This document shows positions 45,310 through 53,663 of a stretch of DNA of 64,000 nt, in pieces. Below the pieces are notes generated by a model. The model saw only the letters and a program-made list of their open reading frames with translations. It did not search any database and was not told the origin of the DNA. Made by a program: the position numbers and the translations under genes. Source of the stretch: Tolypothrix tenuis PCC 7101 (lineage in GTDB: Bacteria > Cyanobacteriota > Cyanobacteriia > Cyanobacteriales > Nostocaceae); NCBI RefSeq assembly GCF_002368295.1, contig NZ_AP018248.1, forward strand, positions 620,001-684,000, read 5' to 3'. The number at the start of each line of letters is the position of its first letter. Positions within the stretch are counted from its first letter, which is position 1.

Positions 45310-45495
45310 GAGTATTAATGATTCTCATTGGTTATGAGTCATTAGTTATTAAGCAAGACAAATAACAAATGACAACAGACAAAGACAGTTAGCCCTGATT
45401 TTACACATTCCATCTGAATACGAAAAGTTAAAAAACTGCCTTTCCGCCTCAAAAGGAAACTAACCTTGATTTTATGGCTTTCTGAAGGTCAGATT

Positions 45496-46752
45496 ATGAC
45501 TAACTCTGTATCCGAAAATCCTGCTCCAGAGCCAACGCTTAATCCTGTTCATGACATTGTAGACGTAAAAACCACCGATTGTTGCATTGTTGGTGGTGGC
45601 CCGGCTGGGGCTGTGTTGGCTCTGTTGTTAGCACGGCAAGGCATTCCTGTAATGCTATTAGAAGCACACAAAGATTTCGATCGCGACTTTCGGGGTGATA
45701 CGATTCACCCGTCAGTCATGGAAATTATGGAGGAATTGGGGTTAAGCGATCGCTTGCTGCAATTACCCCATACGAAAATTCGCCAACTTCAGATTCAAAC
45801 TGCCCAAGATAGCGTTACTTTGGCAGATTTTAGCCACCTGAAAACTAATTATCCTTACATTACAATGCTTCCCCAAGTGAAATTCTTAGAATTCATCATC
45901 CAAGAAGCGCAGAAATATCCTAATTTTCAGTTATTCATGGGAGCAAATGTCCAAGAATTAATTGTAGAAGATGGGTTAATTCAGGGTGTATGCTATCGTG
46001 GCGGCGGTGGTTGGCATGAAATTCGAGCGAAACTTACTGTTGGTGCAGATGGTCGCCATTCTAAACTAAGACAACTGGGTGAATTTGAATCAATAGAAAC
46101 TTCTCCACCAATGGATGTCCTTTGGTTCCGTCTACCCCGCAAACCAGAAGACGCAGAAGGAGGTATGGGGCGAATTTCCCAAGGACATATTCTCGTGATG
46201 CTGGATCGGGGTGAAGAATGGCAGATTGCTTATGTAATTCCCAAAGACGGTTATCAAAAACTACGTGCTGCTGGCTTAGAGGAATTAAAAAAATCTGTTG
46301 TGGAAGTTGTACCAGAGTTAGGCGATCGCATTTCCAATTTACATGATTGGTCACAAGTAGCTTTTCTTTCTGTAGAATCCAGCCGCGTCAAGCGCTGGTA
46401 TCGTCAAGGATTGCTACTGATTGGTGATGCGGCTCATGTTATGTCTCCCGTAGGCGGCGTTGGGATTAACTACGCCATTCAAGATGCTGTCGTTACAGCC
46501 AATGCGATTAGTAAACCCCTAAAAAATCAGAATTTAAGCATTCAAGACTTAGCAAAAGTACAGCGTCAGAGAGAATTACCCACAAGAATCATTCAAGGAT
46601 TTCAAACCTTGATCCAAAAACAGATATTTGCCCGCATTCTCACCTCCGATCAAACCTTCCAACCACCAGCTTTTCTGCGCTTACCTATCTTGCGTGACTT
46701 CCCAGCACGTTTCATCGGCTTAGGGGTTTTCCCTGTTCATGTAAATATATAG
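45496..46752 (+). CDS. FAD-dependent oxidoreductase (PHBH-type flavin monooxygenase family)
   Basis: The 418-residue product (from the ATG at 45496) has the dinucleotide-binding motif CIVGGGPAGAVLALLLA near its N-terminus, LTVGADGRHSKLR in mid-chain and the FAD-binding GDAAHVMSPVGGVGIN near residue 315. These are the three signatures of group A flavoprotein monooxygenases. The substrate is unknown. A TTG start 30 bp upstream (45466) is also in frame; the ATG has GAAGG a few bases ahead. No neighbour suggests a pathway. Confidence 0.88.
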   Translation: MTNSVSENPAPEPTLNPVHDIVDVKTTDCCIVGGGPAGAVLALLLARQGIPVMLLEAHKDFDRDFRGDTIHPSVMEIMEELGLSDRLLQLPHTKIRQLQIQTAQDSVTLADFSHLKTNYPYITMLPQVKFLEFIIQEAQKYPNFQLFMGANVQELIVEDGLIQGVCYRGGGGWHEIRAKLTVGADGRHSKLRQLGEFESIETSPPMDVLWFRLPRKPEDAEGGMGRISQGHILVMLDRGEEWQIAYVIPKDGYQKLRAAGLEELKKSVVEVVPELGDRISNLHDWSQVAFLSVESSRVKRWYRQGLLLIGDAAHVMSPVGGVGINYAIQDAVVTANAISKPLKNQNLSIQDLAKVQRQRELPTRIIQGFQTLIQKQIFARILTSDQTFQPPAFLRLPILRDFPARFIGLGVFPVHVNI

Positions 46753-47620
46753 GGGATGGGGCATTGGGCATTGGGCATGGGGCATAGAGGATTGGTGAAG
46801 AGAGAATAGTTAAGTGATGGGCGGGAAATTTTGGTTTCAAAGGTGCAACTTTCAGGCTTAAAGGTGCAACTTTCCGGTTCAAAGGCGCAACTTTCAAGCA
46901 TAAAGGTGCAACTTTCAGGCTTAAAGCCTCAACTTCCAGGCTCAAAAGCTCAACTTTCAGGCTCAAAAGCTCAACTTCCAGGCTTAAAGCCTCAACGTCC
47001 AGGCTCAAAGGCTCAACTTCCAGGCTCAAAGGCTCAACTTCCAGGCTTAAAGGCTCAACTTCCAGGCTTAAAGCCTCAATTTCCAGGCTCAAAGGCTCAA
47101 CTTCCAGGCTTAAAGCCTCAACTTCCAGGCTCAAAGGCTCAACTTCCAGGCTTAAAGCCTCAACTTCCAGGCTTAAAGCCTCAAAGTACATTCTCTTTTC
47201 ACCAAAAATTGCGTCCTGCTTCTGTTGTCCCGTGATAATTTCTGTGTGAAACCACAGATAGGATGGTACAATTATACTACTCAGTTGTAGAATCAATGCT
47301 TGCCTAAGTCAAGCGAAGGTTGCGAAAGCATCCATCGCTTGGCTTTTATGCTAAAACTGACTGAAAATGAAGAATGTCTGTCAAAAATGCAAAAGTTAAA
47401 AAGATATATAGAGTAGGTTGGTGTTTTGAAAACAAAATATGTAAGATTTTTTGAGGAAAAAGGGTAAGGGTGAAGGGGTAAGGGTTGTTTCCCTGTTCTC
47501 ATTACTCTTTTCCCCTCCAGATATAGTTCTGTTTATTTGTCATCATCTACTTAATCAGTAGAGCTACATAATTAAAACCCTACTTTCTAACTAGCAAGTT
47601 TAATTATCAGGAGGATTTTC
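46753..47620. other. Spacer with minisatellite between the oxidoreductase and ssb
   Basis: About 870 bp without a supported gene. It contains a GGGCATT heptamer block (46753-46785), a 21-bp minisatellite (46839-47184) and then about 430 bp of ordinary AT-rich DNA before ssb. Confidence 0.6.
46839..47184. repeat. 21-bp minisatellite, 16 full copies plus a partial unit
   Basis: Sixteen contiguous 21-bp units of type AAAGGCTCAACTTCCAGGCT(T/C) run from 46839 to 47174, then a 10-bp partial. The first four units carry GGTGCAACTTTC or a close variant, and later ones are CTCAACTTCC, so the array has a sequence gradient. Because 21 is a multiple of 3, both strands stay open across the array (heptapeptide repeats), which explains two overlapping frames there that I do not call as genes. 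Confidence 0.95.
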
Positions 47621-48172
47621 ATGAATAGCTGTGTTTTGATGGCGGAAATTATTCAAGAACCGCAACTACGCTATACACCAGATAAATTAGCAGTCACAGA
47701 AATGCTGGTGCAGTTTCCTAATTCTCAGCGTCCAGAAGATGCGCCAGCAACTTTAAAAGTTGTGGGGTGGGGGAATTTAGCCTCAGAAATTCAGCAAAAC
47801 TATCATCAAGGCGATCGCGTCATTTTGGTAGGAAGATTGGGGATGAACACTGTTGATCGCCAAGAAGGTTTTAAGGAAAAACGGGCTGAATTGACTGTAC
47901 AGCAAATCCAAAATGTTGGCGGTAGTTTCAATCTCAGTTCACCACCAGTAGTCACAGAAACTTACTCACCACCAGCCGCCGCACCTGTCGCCCCGACTCC
48001 TCAACCAGCAGCTACTTATGATGCACCCCGCCCAGTACCAGCCCCAGCTACTACTACAGCTAACGTTGCGCCCAGAGTGAAGAACCCCGAACCCATACCC
48101 CAACCTGCGAATTTTGAACGCACTACTTATCCCCCAGTCGAAGAACCGAATATCGATGATATTCCCTTCTAA
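47621..48172 (+). CDS. ssb: Single-stranded DNA-binding protein
   Basis: The 183-residue protein has an OB-fold (about 1-105, with VVGWGNLASEIQQNYHQGDRVIL), a Pro/Ala-rich linker (about 115-165) and the acidic tip ending DDIPF that contacts other replication and repair proteins. It binds single-stranded DNA in replication and recombination. A strong Shine-Dalgarno (AGGAGG) precedes the ATG. A stem (48326-48388) follows the gene. Confidence 0.93.
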   Translation: MNSCVLMAEIIQEPQLRYTPDKLAVTEMLVQFPNSQRPEDAPATLKVVGWGNLASEIQQNYHQGDRVILVGRLGMNTVDRQEGFKEKRAELTVQQIQNVGGSFNLSSPPVVTETYSPPAAAPVAPTPQPAATYDAPRPVPAPATTTANVAPRVKNPEPIPQPANFERTTYPPVEEPNIDDIPF

Positions 48173-48325
48173 GGAACTTGTAACTCAACAAATATACTAT
48201 CGCTTTCTTGGCAGGGGGGCAGGGAGCAGGGAGCAGGGGAGATAAAGAAAACTATCATCTAAAATAAATTGGATAATTTATTTCTGCCAGTCCCTAAGCA
48301 ACAGCGCGGTAAAGTTCACAATAAA

Positions 48326-48388
48326 TAACGGATGTCAGGAATGAGTGATTTGTGACAAACAAAACTCAAATATCCCCGACATCCGTTA
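48326..48388 (+). repeat. Inverted repeat TAACGGATGTC / GACATCCGTTA
   Basis: Perfect 11-bp arms (48326-48336 and 48378-48388) are separated by 41 nt and flanked by ATAAA and TTTTAT. It could be a terminator-like stem for ssb or a short non-autonomous element; neither is proved. Confidence 0.6.
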
Positions 48389-48460
48389 TATTTTATTTAT
48401 TCTCTTTTGTTATTACCTATAAGCTATCACTAAAAACTTAGAATTTAGAACTCTTGTACA

Positions 48461-48520
48461 GACGCGATTAATCGCGTCTCTCCAATTCAAAACCCTTGTA
48501 CAGACGCGATTAATCGCGTC
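48461..48520. repeat. Two tandem copies of palindrome GACGCGATTAATCGCGTC
   Basis: Two perfect 18-bp palindromes (48461-48478 and 48503-48520) lie within a 42-bp direct repeat (CTTGTACA...CTCTCCAA context). The family also occurs at 443 and 18455. Confidence 0.9.
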
Positions 48521-48592
48521 TCTCCAACTCACCACTCAAAATCGCTGTTAAACTCCAAATAACTATTAGTAAAAATTTTTAACTAAACTCCT

Positions 48593-50476
48593 ATGAGAGA
48601 AACTATTCTAGAGGTTCGCAATCTCCAAGTTGAATTTTCCAGTGATGGCAATACCCTCAAAGCCGTTGATGGGATTTCATTTCAACTCCATCGGGGCGAA
48701 ACTTTAGGAATAGTGGGAGAATCGGGGAGTGGTAAATCAGTCACATCCCTCGCAGTCATGGGTTTGTTGCAAAGTCCCGGTAGAGTGACTGGCGGGGAAA
48801 TTTGGTTTACTCATCAAGAAAATAACCCACCCATAAACTTAGCAGAGTTACCGCCCGAGCAAATGCAGCTATACCGAGGCGGCGACATCGCCATGATTTT
48901 CCAAGAACCCATGAGTTCGCTCAACCCAGTGTATAACATTGGGTTTCAGCTAACAGAAGCGATTATGCGACATCAAGAGGTTTCACCATCACAAGCCCGA
49001 CAAATTGCGATCGCAGGTTTGCAAGAAGTCAAACTCCTCCCCAGCGATGAACAAATAGCACAGCAATATCTTGATACTTGGAGTCAAACTAACTCCAAAT
49101 CACCGAAACCCGAAGGGCAAAAACTGGCAGATTTGGTGAAGCAGCATAAAGAATCGATGCTAGAACGCTACCCTCACGAACTTTCTGGGGGACAGTTACA
49201 ACGGGTGATGATTGCAATGGCAATTTCTTGTAACCCATTATTATTGATTGCTGACGAACCAACTACAGCTTTAGATGTGACGGTACAAGCAACAATTCTG
49301 GAATTGATGCGAGAATTGCAGCAACGTCGCGACATGGCAATGATTTTTATTACCCATGATTTGGGATTAATTGCGGAAATTGCCGATCAAGTAGCGGTGA
49401 TGTACAGAGGGAAAATAGTTGAATATAATACAGCCACAGAAATTTTTAGTAATCCGCAACATCCATATACTAAAGGTTTAGTTGCTTGCCGCCCCACACT
49501 TACCCGCCATCCGCAAAAACTCCTGACTGTTTCCGATTACATGAGTGTGGAAGATAGTCCCACAGGTCAATTAGTAATTCAGGCGAAAGCACCTTCACCA
49601 CCACCAGAAGTTACCAGCGAAGAAATAGTTAAAAGATTGGCAGACCTCGATAAAAAGCAACCATTATTAGAAGTTCGCAACCTTAAGGTTGGCTTTCCTG
49701 TGAAAGGCTTGCTGGGCGGCATTAAACGCTACACTATGGCCGTAAATAACGTTTCCTTTGAAGTAAAACCAGGGGAAACAGTGGGATTAGTAGGCGAATC
49801 TGGTTGCGGTAAAACCACTCTGGGCAGAACATTACTGCGTTTAATTGAACCGATGAGTGGTCAAATCATGTTTGAGGGACAAGATATTACCACCCTCAAA
49901 GGCGAACCATTGCAAAAACTCCGCCGAGAAATGCAAATAGTCTTCCAAAATCCCTTTAGTTCCCTTGATCCGAGAATGAAAGTTGGAGAAGCGATCGCAG
50001 AACCGTTGGTAATTCATTATGTAGGGAAGACAAAGCGACAACGCCAAGAACGTGTAGTTGAACTTTTAGAACGGGTAGGATTAGGTGCAGATGCAATCAA
50101 CCGTTATCCTCACCAGTTTTCTGGAGGTCAACGTCAGAGAATTTGTATTGCCCGTTCTTTGGCGTTAAATCCCAAGTTTATTATTTGTGATGAATCAGTA
50201 TCTGCACTAGATGTCTCTGTACAAGCCCAAGTATTGAATCTGCTGAAAGAATTGCAAGAAGATTTTCAACTAACTTACATCTTCATTTCCCACGACTTAA
50301 GCGTAGTGAAATTTATGAGCGATCGCATTTTAGTCATGAATCGCGGTCAAATTGTCGAACAAGGTACAGCCCAAAGCATCTACCTCGAACCCAAAGAAGA
50401 ATATACGCAAAACTTAATTGCTGCAATTCCCACAGGTAGCCCCGAACGCAGACAAAATCGCCTACGAGCATCTTAA
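48593..50476 (+). CDS. Fused dipeptide/oligopeptide ABC transporter ATPase (DppD-DppF type)
   Basis: The 627-residue protein contains two ABC ATPase domains in one chain. Domain 1 (about 1-310) has Walker A GESGSGKSV, signature LSGGQLQR and Walker B LLIADEPTTALD. Domain 2 (about 355-620) has GESGCGKTT, FSGGQRQR and FIICDESVSALD. The oligopeptide-family ATPase C-terminal peptide-type cysteine zone is weak (CRPT at about 302). It energises peptide or nickel-type uptake; a matching permease and binding protein are not in the window. The ATG follows an AT-rich leader. Confidence 0.95.
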   Translation: MRETILEVRNLQVEFSSDGNTLKAVDGISFQLHRGETLGIVGESGSGKSVTSLAVMGLLQSPGRVTGGEIWFTHQENNPPINLAELPPEQMQLYRGGDIAMIFQEPMSSLNPVYNIGFQLTEAIMRHQEVSPSQARQIAIAGLQEVKLLPSDEQIAQQYLDTWSQTNSKSPKPEGQKLADLVKQHKESMLERYPHELSGGQLQRVMIAMAISCNPLLLIADEPTTALDVTVQATILELMRELQQRRDMAMIFITHDLGLIAEIADQVAVMYRGKIVEYNTATEIFSNPQHPYTKGLVACRPTLTRHPQKLLTVSDYMSVEDSPTGQLVIQAKAPSPPPEVTSEEIVKRLADLDKKQPLLEVRNLKVGFPVKGLLGGIKRYTMAVNNVSFEVKPGETVGLVGESGCGKTTLGRTLLRLIEPMSGQIMFEGQDITTLKGEPLQKLRREMQIVFQNPFSSLDPRMKVGEAIAEPLVIHYVGKTKRQRQERVVELLERVGLGADAINRYPHQFSGGQRQRICIARSLALNPKFIICDESVSALDVSVQAQVLNLLKELQEDFQLTYIFISHDLSVVKFMSDRILVMNRGQIVEQGTAQSIYLEPKEEYTQNLIAAIPTGSPERRQNRLRAS

Positions 50477-50572
50477 GCAAAAATAATAGTTTAGGGTCAA
50501 TAGTCCAAACAGTTTTTGACAACAAAACCAAAAAACTAGTTACTCAATAAAAAACTCAACAATAATTTTGGA

Positions 50573-50629
50573 GGGGGTTTGGGGGACGCAACCGTCACCC
50601 AATCGGGGGTTTGGGGGAGAATCCCCCAA
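50573..50629. repeat. Repeat GGGGGTTTGGGGGA (two copies) with hairpin
   Basis: The 14-bp unit occurs twice; the second copy extends into a perfect stem TTGGGGGA/TCCCCCAA (50611-50629). Cyanobacterial intergenic REP-like sequences have this form. No T-run follows, so it is not called as a terminator. Confidence 0.65.
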
Positions 50630-50642
50630 TTGAGCTAGCTTT

Positions 50643-50849
50643 TTACACAACTGACAAATCAATCACTAATGAACTTATCTGAACTGTATTGACATATAGC
50701 CAACACAGAAGACCTTTTTTTGTAGCCTGAATAAAAGCTTCAAAATCACTCCCTGGTGTCCATTGGATAGTGCCATCTCGTTCTAAACATCTCTCGTAAT
50801 AGCTAAAATAAAAGCGCCAGTGAATACGGTGTAAAAGCTGGCGCTGGTG
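50643..50849 (-). pseudogene. Coding-like remnant without start codon
   Basis: An open minus-strand frame of 68 codons has no ATG, GTG or TTG in its first 60 codons but reads like real protein: HRIHWRFYFSYYERCLERDG then TIQWTPGSDFEAFIQATKKG. Composition is protein-like rather than repeat-derived. The upstream codon is a stop and the flanks are non-coding, so it is probably the C-terminal scar of a decayed gene. I cannot name the family. Confidence 0.4.
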
Positions 50850-51321
50850 TTATCGGTATTTGTGGAAGCATAATCTTATGCCATGTGTTGATGATGCGCT
50901 AGTATGGCAAGCCCCCTTACGGGTTTAACCCCTAGCAGAACTTGCGCTGATTAGCGATGAAACAGCACGAATTTATACACATTAACTACATTAAAAATCT
51001 TGAATAAGGTAATTCGTAATTAATAATTCGTAACATCCTGTGGCAATATTGCTCGGTTAAGGATTTTCAACTTTTAATTTTGTTTGGGGAAAAGGTGAAA
51101 GGGTAAGGGTTAAAGGTTTTTTCTTGCCTCTTTTCCCCTTCCCCTTTTGCCCTTAACCAACAAGTATTGCATCCTGTGGGTTCGCCTTGAAGCTGTCTCA
51201 TTGAGAGTAGCTGCTACGCGTCTACGTAATTAAACACAGTTATAGATGTGGTCAAAATTTTCTGTCTGAAAAAAGAGTGATTTTTTGCAGTTACGTGTAG
51301 AAAAGGCGCAATCAACAGCGA

Positions 51322-51355
51322 CAATTACCAATTACCAATTACCAATTACCAATTA
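51322..51355. repeat. Heptamer STRR block (AATTACC)n
   Basis: About five AATTACC units sit a few bases from the stop codon of the Rieske protein gene. Confidence 0.9.
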
Positions 51356-51363
51356 ATCTTTCC

Positions 51364-51717
51364 TTATTGCAATCCCACCCAAATATTCCCTTCTTCTACA
51401 CGAGTAGGAAATACAGGTACTGATTTTTCTTTAGAAACCATACCCATCAACTTGTTAATACCGGGGGGAAAGGTAATCCATTCAGTAGGATTGCCAGTGG
51501 CAAGGTCAAAAGCACTACGGTGAAATGGACAGACGATCGCTCCATCATCTGTGATTTTACCCTTCTTCAAAGGTAGCTTCATGTGGGGGCAGGAATTTTC
51601 TAGGGCGTAGATTTGGTTATTGTGGTGAACTAATAAGATATTGCGTTGTTCTACTTTTACCACTTTGCGATCGTTAAGTGGCAGTTCATTTTCGGGAAGA
51701 ACCTTAATCCAGTTCAT
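51364..51717 (-). CDS. Rieske [2Fe-2S] domain protein
   Basis: The 117-residue protein is a soluble Rieske domain with ligand pairs Cys43-Pro-His45 and Cys63-Pro-Phe-His66. This is the assimilatory nitrite-reductase/dioxygenase-ferredoxin type rather than the membrane-bound cytochrome b6f protein, since there is no membrane anchor or disulphide cysteines. It likely carries electrons to an unidentified oxygenase or reductase. No partner gene is adjacent. Confidence 0.92.
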   Translation of the reverse strand: MNWIKVLPENELPLNDRKVVKVEQRNILLVHHNNQIYALENSCPHMKLPLKKGKITDDGAIVCPFHRSAFDLATGNPTEWITFPPGINKLMGMVSKEKSVPVFPTRVEEGNIWVGLQ

Positions 51718-51865
51718 AAATACCTCGATACCTCGCTGAACATCATCTACAGGGGCGCTGCTTGATGGAAGACTTTGAAATATTCTGCTCTTTTAGCCAT
51801 CAACAAGCTGATTAACTACAATCATTTCACAAGTGTGTAGCTCTAGTTCTCAACTCAGACAATGT

Positions 51866-52411
51866 TTATAACTGTTTAGCCGCACACAGAGAACAAACCT
51901 GCCAACGCTGAAGTTCTCCAGGTGGGGTAGGACATTGACATTGAGGACAAAGCGGTAAACCATGCGATCGCATTTGCATAACTTTTGCCCAATGCCCAAA
52001 AGCCGCATTTGGATTAGTAGTATGAGGCTGGGTATCTTTCACAGAAGTAATTTCATCACCTAAATAACTGGGATGTTCGCTTGGTAAAACTGTTGGTTGC
52101 GACTTCTCTGGTTCTGGAGATGATTGCCAACCAGCTGTAGAAAAGCGGATATCTACCAAAGGTGTTGGTAACTTTTCATTCAACTTCAAAATTAGTTTCT
52201 GACGTGAAAAAGTCAGGTTTTGCGCCCAAGCAGCGCTAGAAGTTGCCACCCGTAACACATCACGTTGAATCGATAATGGTCGAGTATGTGCAGCAACTAC
52301 TGTACCAACCACCTCAGCCCAACATTGCAGCAAGCGTTGAAAAGGTTGTTCCTGCCACTGAGTTTGTTGTTCAAGACCACTTAAAATATCATTAACGGAG
52401 TTAAACGACAT
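51866..52411 (-). CDS. DciA-like (DUF721) protein with C-terminal zinc ribbon
   Basis: The 181-residue protein has an N-terminal DUF721/DciA domain (about 5-95, core RLLQCWAEVVGTVVAAHTRP and SAAWAQNLTF). DciA is the ancestral loader of the DnaB replicative helicase in many bacteria. A linker follows, then a zinc-binding tail with Cys155, Cys158, Cys160 and Cys173, Cys176 in CxxC-like pairs. That zinc element is an addition to the basic domain. The start is the ATG at 52411. It is divergent from the alpha/beta hydrolase. Confidence 0.85.
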   Translation of the reverse strand: MSFNSVNDILSGLEQQTQWQEQPFQRLLQCWAEVVGTVVAAHTRPLSIQRDVLRVATSSAAWAQNLTFSRQKLILKLNEKLPTPLVDIRFSTAGWQSSPEPEKSQPTVLPSEHPSYLGDEITSVKDTQPHTTNPNAAFGHWAKVMQMRSHGLPLCPQCQCPTPPGELQRWQVCSLCAAKQL

Positions 52412-52564
52412 CTTAACTAAAGGTTTTTGGCGTAGCGTCTTTGATAGGAGAAGGCTGAAGTATTAAGTATAAACTGGTTGCAGCCGGAACTTGTGACAAT
52501 AGCGATCGCCTATAACAAGAGCATAAAAATATTTTTTTCTACTATTAAATTCCCATCCTCTAGT

Positions 52565-53536
52565 ATGCCGATTTATGGGCCAGATCAAATTAATTTTGCA
52601 GGTGTGAATGGCGATCGCTATTGGTTTTATGAGCCACATCCTTATACTGGGATAGCTCATATCGATGAACGTTTAAGCGGCTTTCCCGTAGCTGTGTTTT
52701 TACCACCACATCGCCCGCTACAGCAAACACCTCTGGTGATTGGTTTGCAGGGTATGAGTGCCCCTTATGGTTGGAATGCTTTTATTGTGCCTACACTAAC
52801 GCAAATGGGTATTGCTGTAGCTTTATTTGATACCCCATTGGCTGGTGAACGCAGCTTAGTACGCACCTTCAGTGCTGCGATCCAAAATGAGATTCAGCCA
52901 TTAATTGCTCAAAATATTTCCTTTGATACGGCGCTGCTTTTAAGTATATTTCGCACTACTGCCAGTAACATTGCCAGTATTCATAACTTTTGCGGCGATC
53001 GCTATCATCTCAGCGATCGCAGGCTGGCTTTGTTTGGGGTAAGTATGGGAGTTTTACTTTCAGCCTACGCTTTTACAGCGAAAGGTTTGGGGGACAGATT
53101 GTTGGGGGCTATTGGTCATGCCGATCTGCAATCTTTTGCTAACAGTTGGGGCTATTGGTTATTGCCTGATTTAGCCGCCTCCCCTTTGGGTGGATTCGCC
53201 GAAAGGCTGTTAACCAGAGTACAGCCTGAGTTAACACCTGTAGTTAAGCTTTTACAATTAGCCAAAAATCTTAAATATCATGATGAATATGCTTGGGAAT
53301 GCAACCCCATGAATTATGTTGAGCAAGTCAAGCTACCGCGTCGGGTTCGCTTTTTAGTTGGTGCTAACGATCCCATTGTTCGGATTCGAGATACTCGTGC
53401 TTGTGCTGAGAAATTCCCCGATGGTGCTTGTTATGTTGTCCCAGGAATGGGGCATGGTACTAGACAATGGGGTTCAGCATTTGTTGACCATGTCCGTTAT
53501 TTTTTAACTACTCAACTAGGTGACTGGCAAAGTTAA
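52565..53536 (+). CDS. Alpha/beta hydrolase
   Basis: The product (about 323 residues from the ATG at 52565) has the nucleophile elbow LFGVSMGVLLSAYAF, an Asp in LVGANDPIVRIRDT and a His in VVPGMGHGTR near the end, together a Ser-Asp-His triad. It resembles abhydrolase proteins that act on small esters or peptides; the substrate is not known. The frame opens at a TTG 87 bp upstream (52478), but the ATG gives the conserved fold start. No signal peptide is seen. Confidence 0.8.
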   Translation: MPIYGPDQINFAGVNGDRYWFYEPHPYTGIAHIDERLSGFPVAVFLPPHRPLQQTPLVIGLQGMSAPYGWNAFIVPTLTQMGIAVALFDTPLAGERSLVRTFSAAIQNEIQPLIAQNISFDTALLLSIFRTTASNIASIHNFCGDRYHLSDRRLALFGVSMGVLLSAYAFTAKGLGDRLLGAIGHADLQSFANSWGYWLLPDLAASPLGGFAERLLTRVQPELTPVVKLLQLAKNLKYHDEYAWECNPMNYVEQVKLPRRVRFLVGANDPIVRIRDTRACAEKFPDGACYVVPGMGHGTRQWGSAFVDHVRYFLTTQLGDWQS

Positions 53537-53663
53537 AAATATCAGAATTAGCTGAGAAAGGGAAAAAGTAACGAGAAAAAGCACAACCTTTACCCTTTCA
53601 CCTTTCCCCTTTTCCCTAAAAAATTTGACATAGTTTGGTATGACAGAAAAATCCCAACAGCCA

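Larger units (their letters stand above)
48173..48592. other. Intergenic region with several repeats
   Basis: Contains a GGAGCAG heptamer block (48213-48240), an 11-bp-arm inverted repeat (48326-48388) and two 18-bp palindromes (48461, 48503). No gene is seen. Confidence 0.6.
50477..51363. other. Intergenic region with a palindromic repeat and a possible gene remnant
   Basis: About 890 bp after the fused ABC gene. It holds a GGGGGTTTGGGGGA repeated element with hairpin (50573-50629), a minus-strand coding-like remnant (50643-50849) and an AATTACC heptamer block (51322-51355). No complete gene is seen. Confidence 0.5.

Noticed and set aside
46839..47184. Possible CRISPR array
   Set aside because: The 21-bp units are contiguous with no spacers, and no cas genes are nearby; it is a minisatellite.
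46831..47235. Plus-strand 134-codon frame over the same minisatellite
   Set aside because: Same repeat artefact; no start signal and low-complexity heptapeptide repeats only.
46712..47296. Minus-strand 194-codon frame with LSLEVEP repeats over the minisatellite
   Set aside because: The openness is explained by the 21-bp repeat period. No ribosome site and it runs through the 3' end of the oxidoreductase gene.
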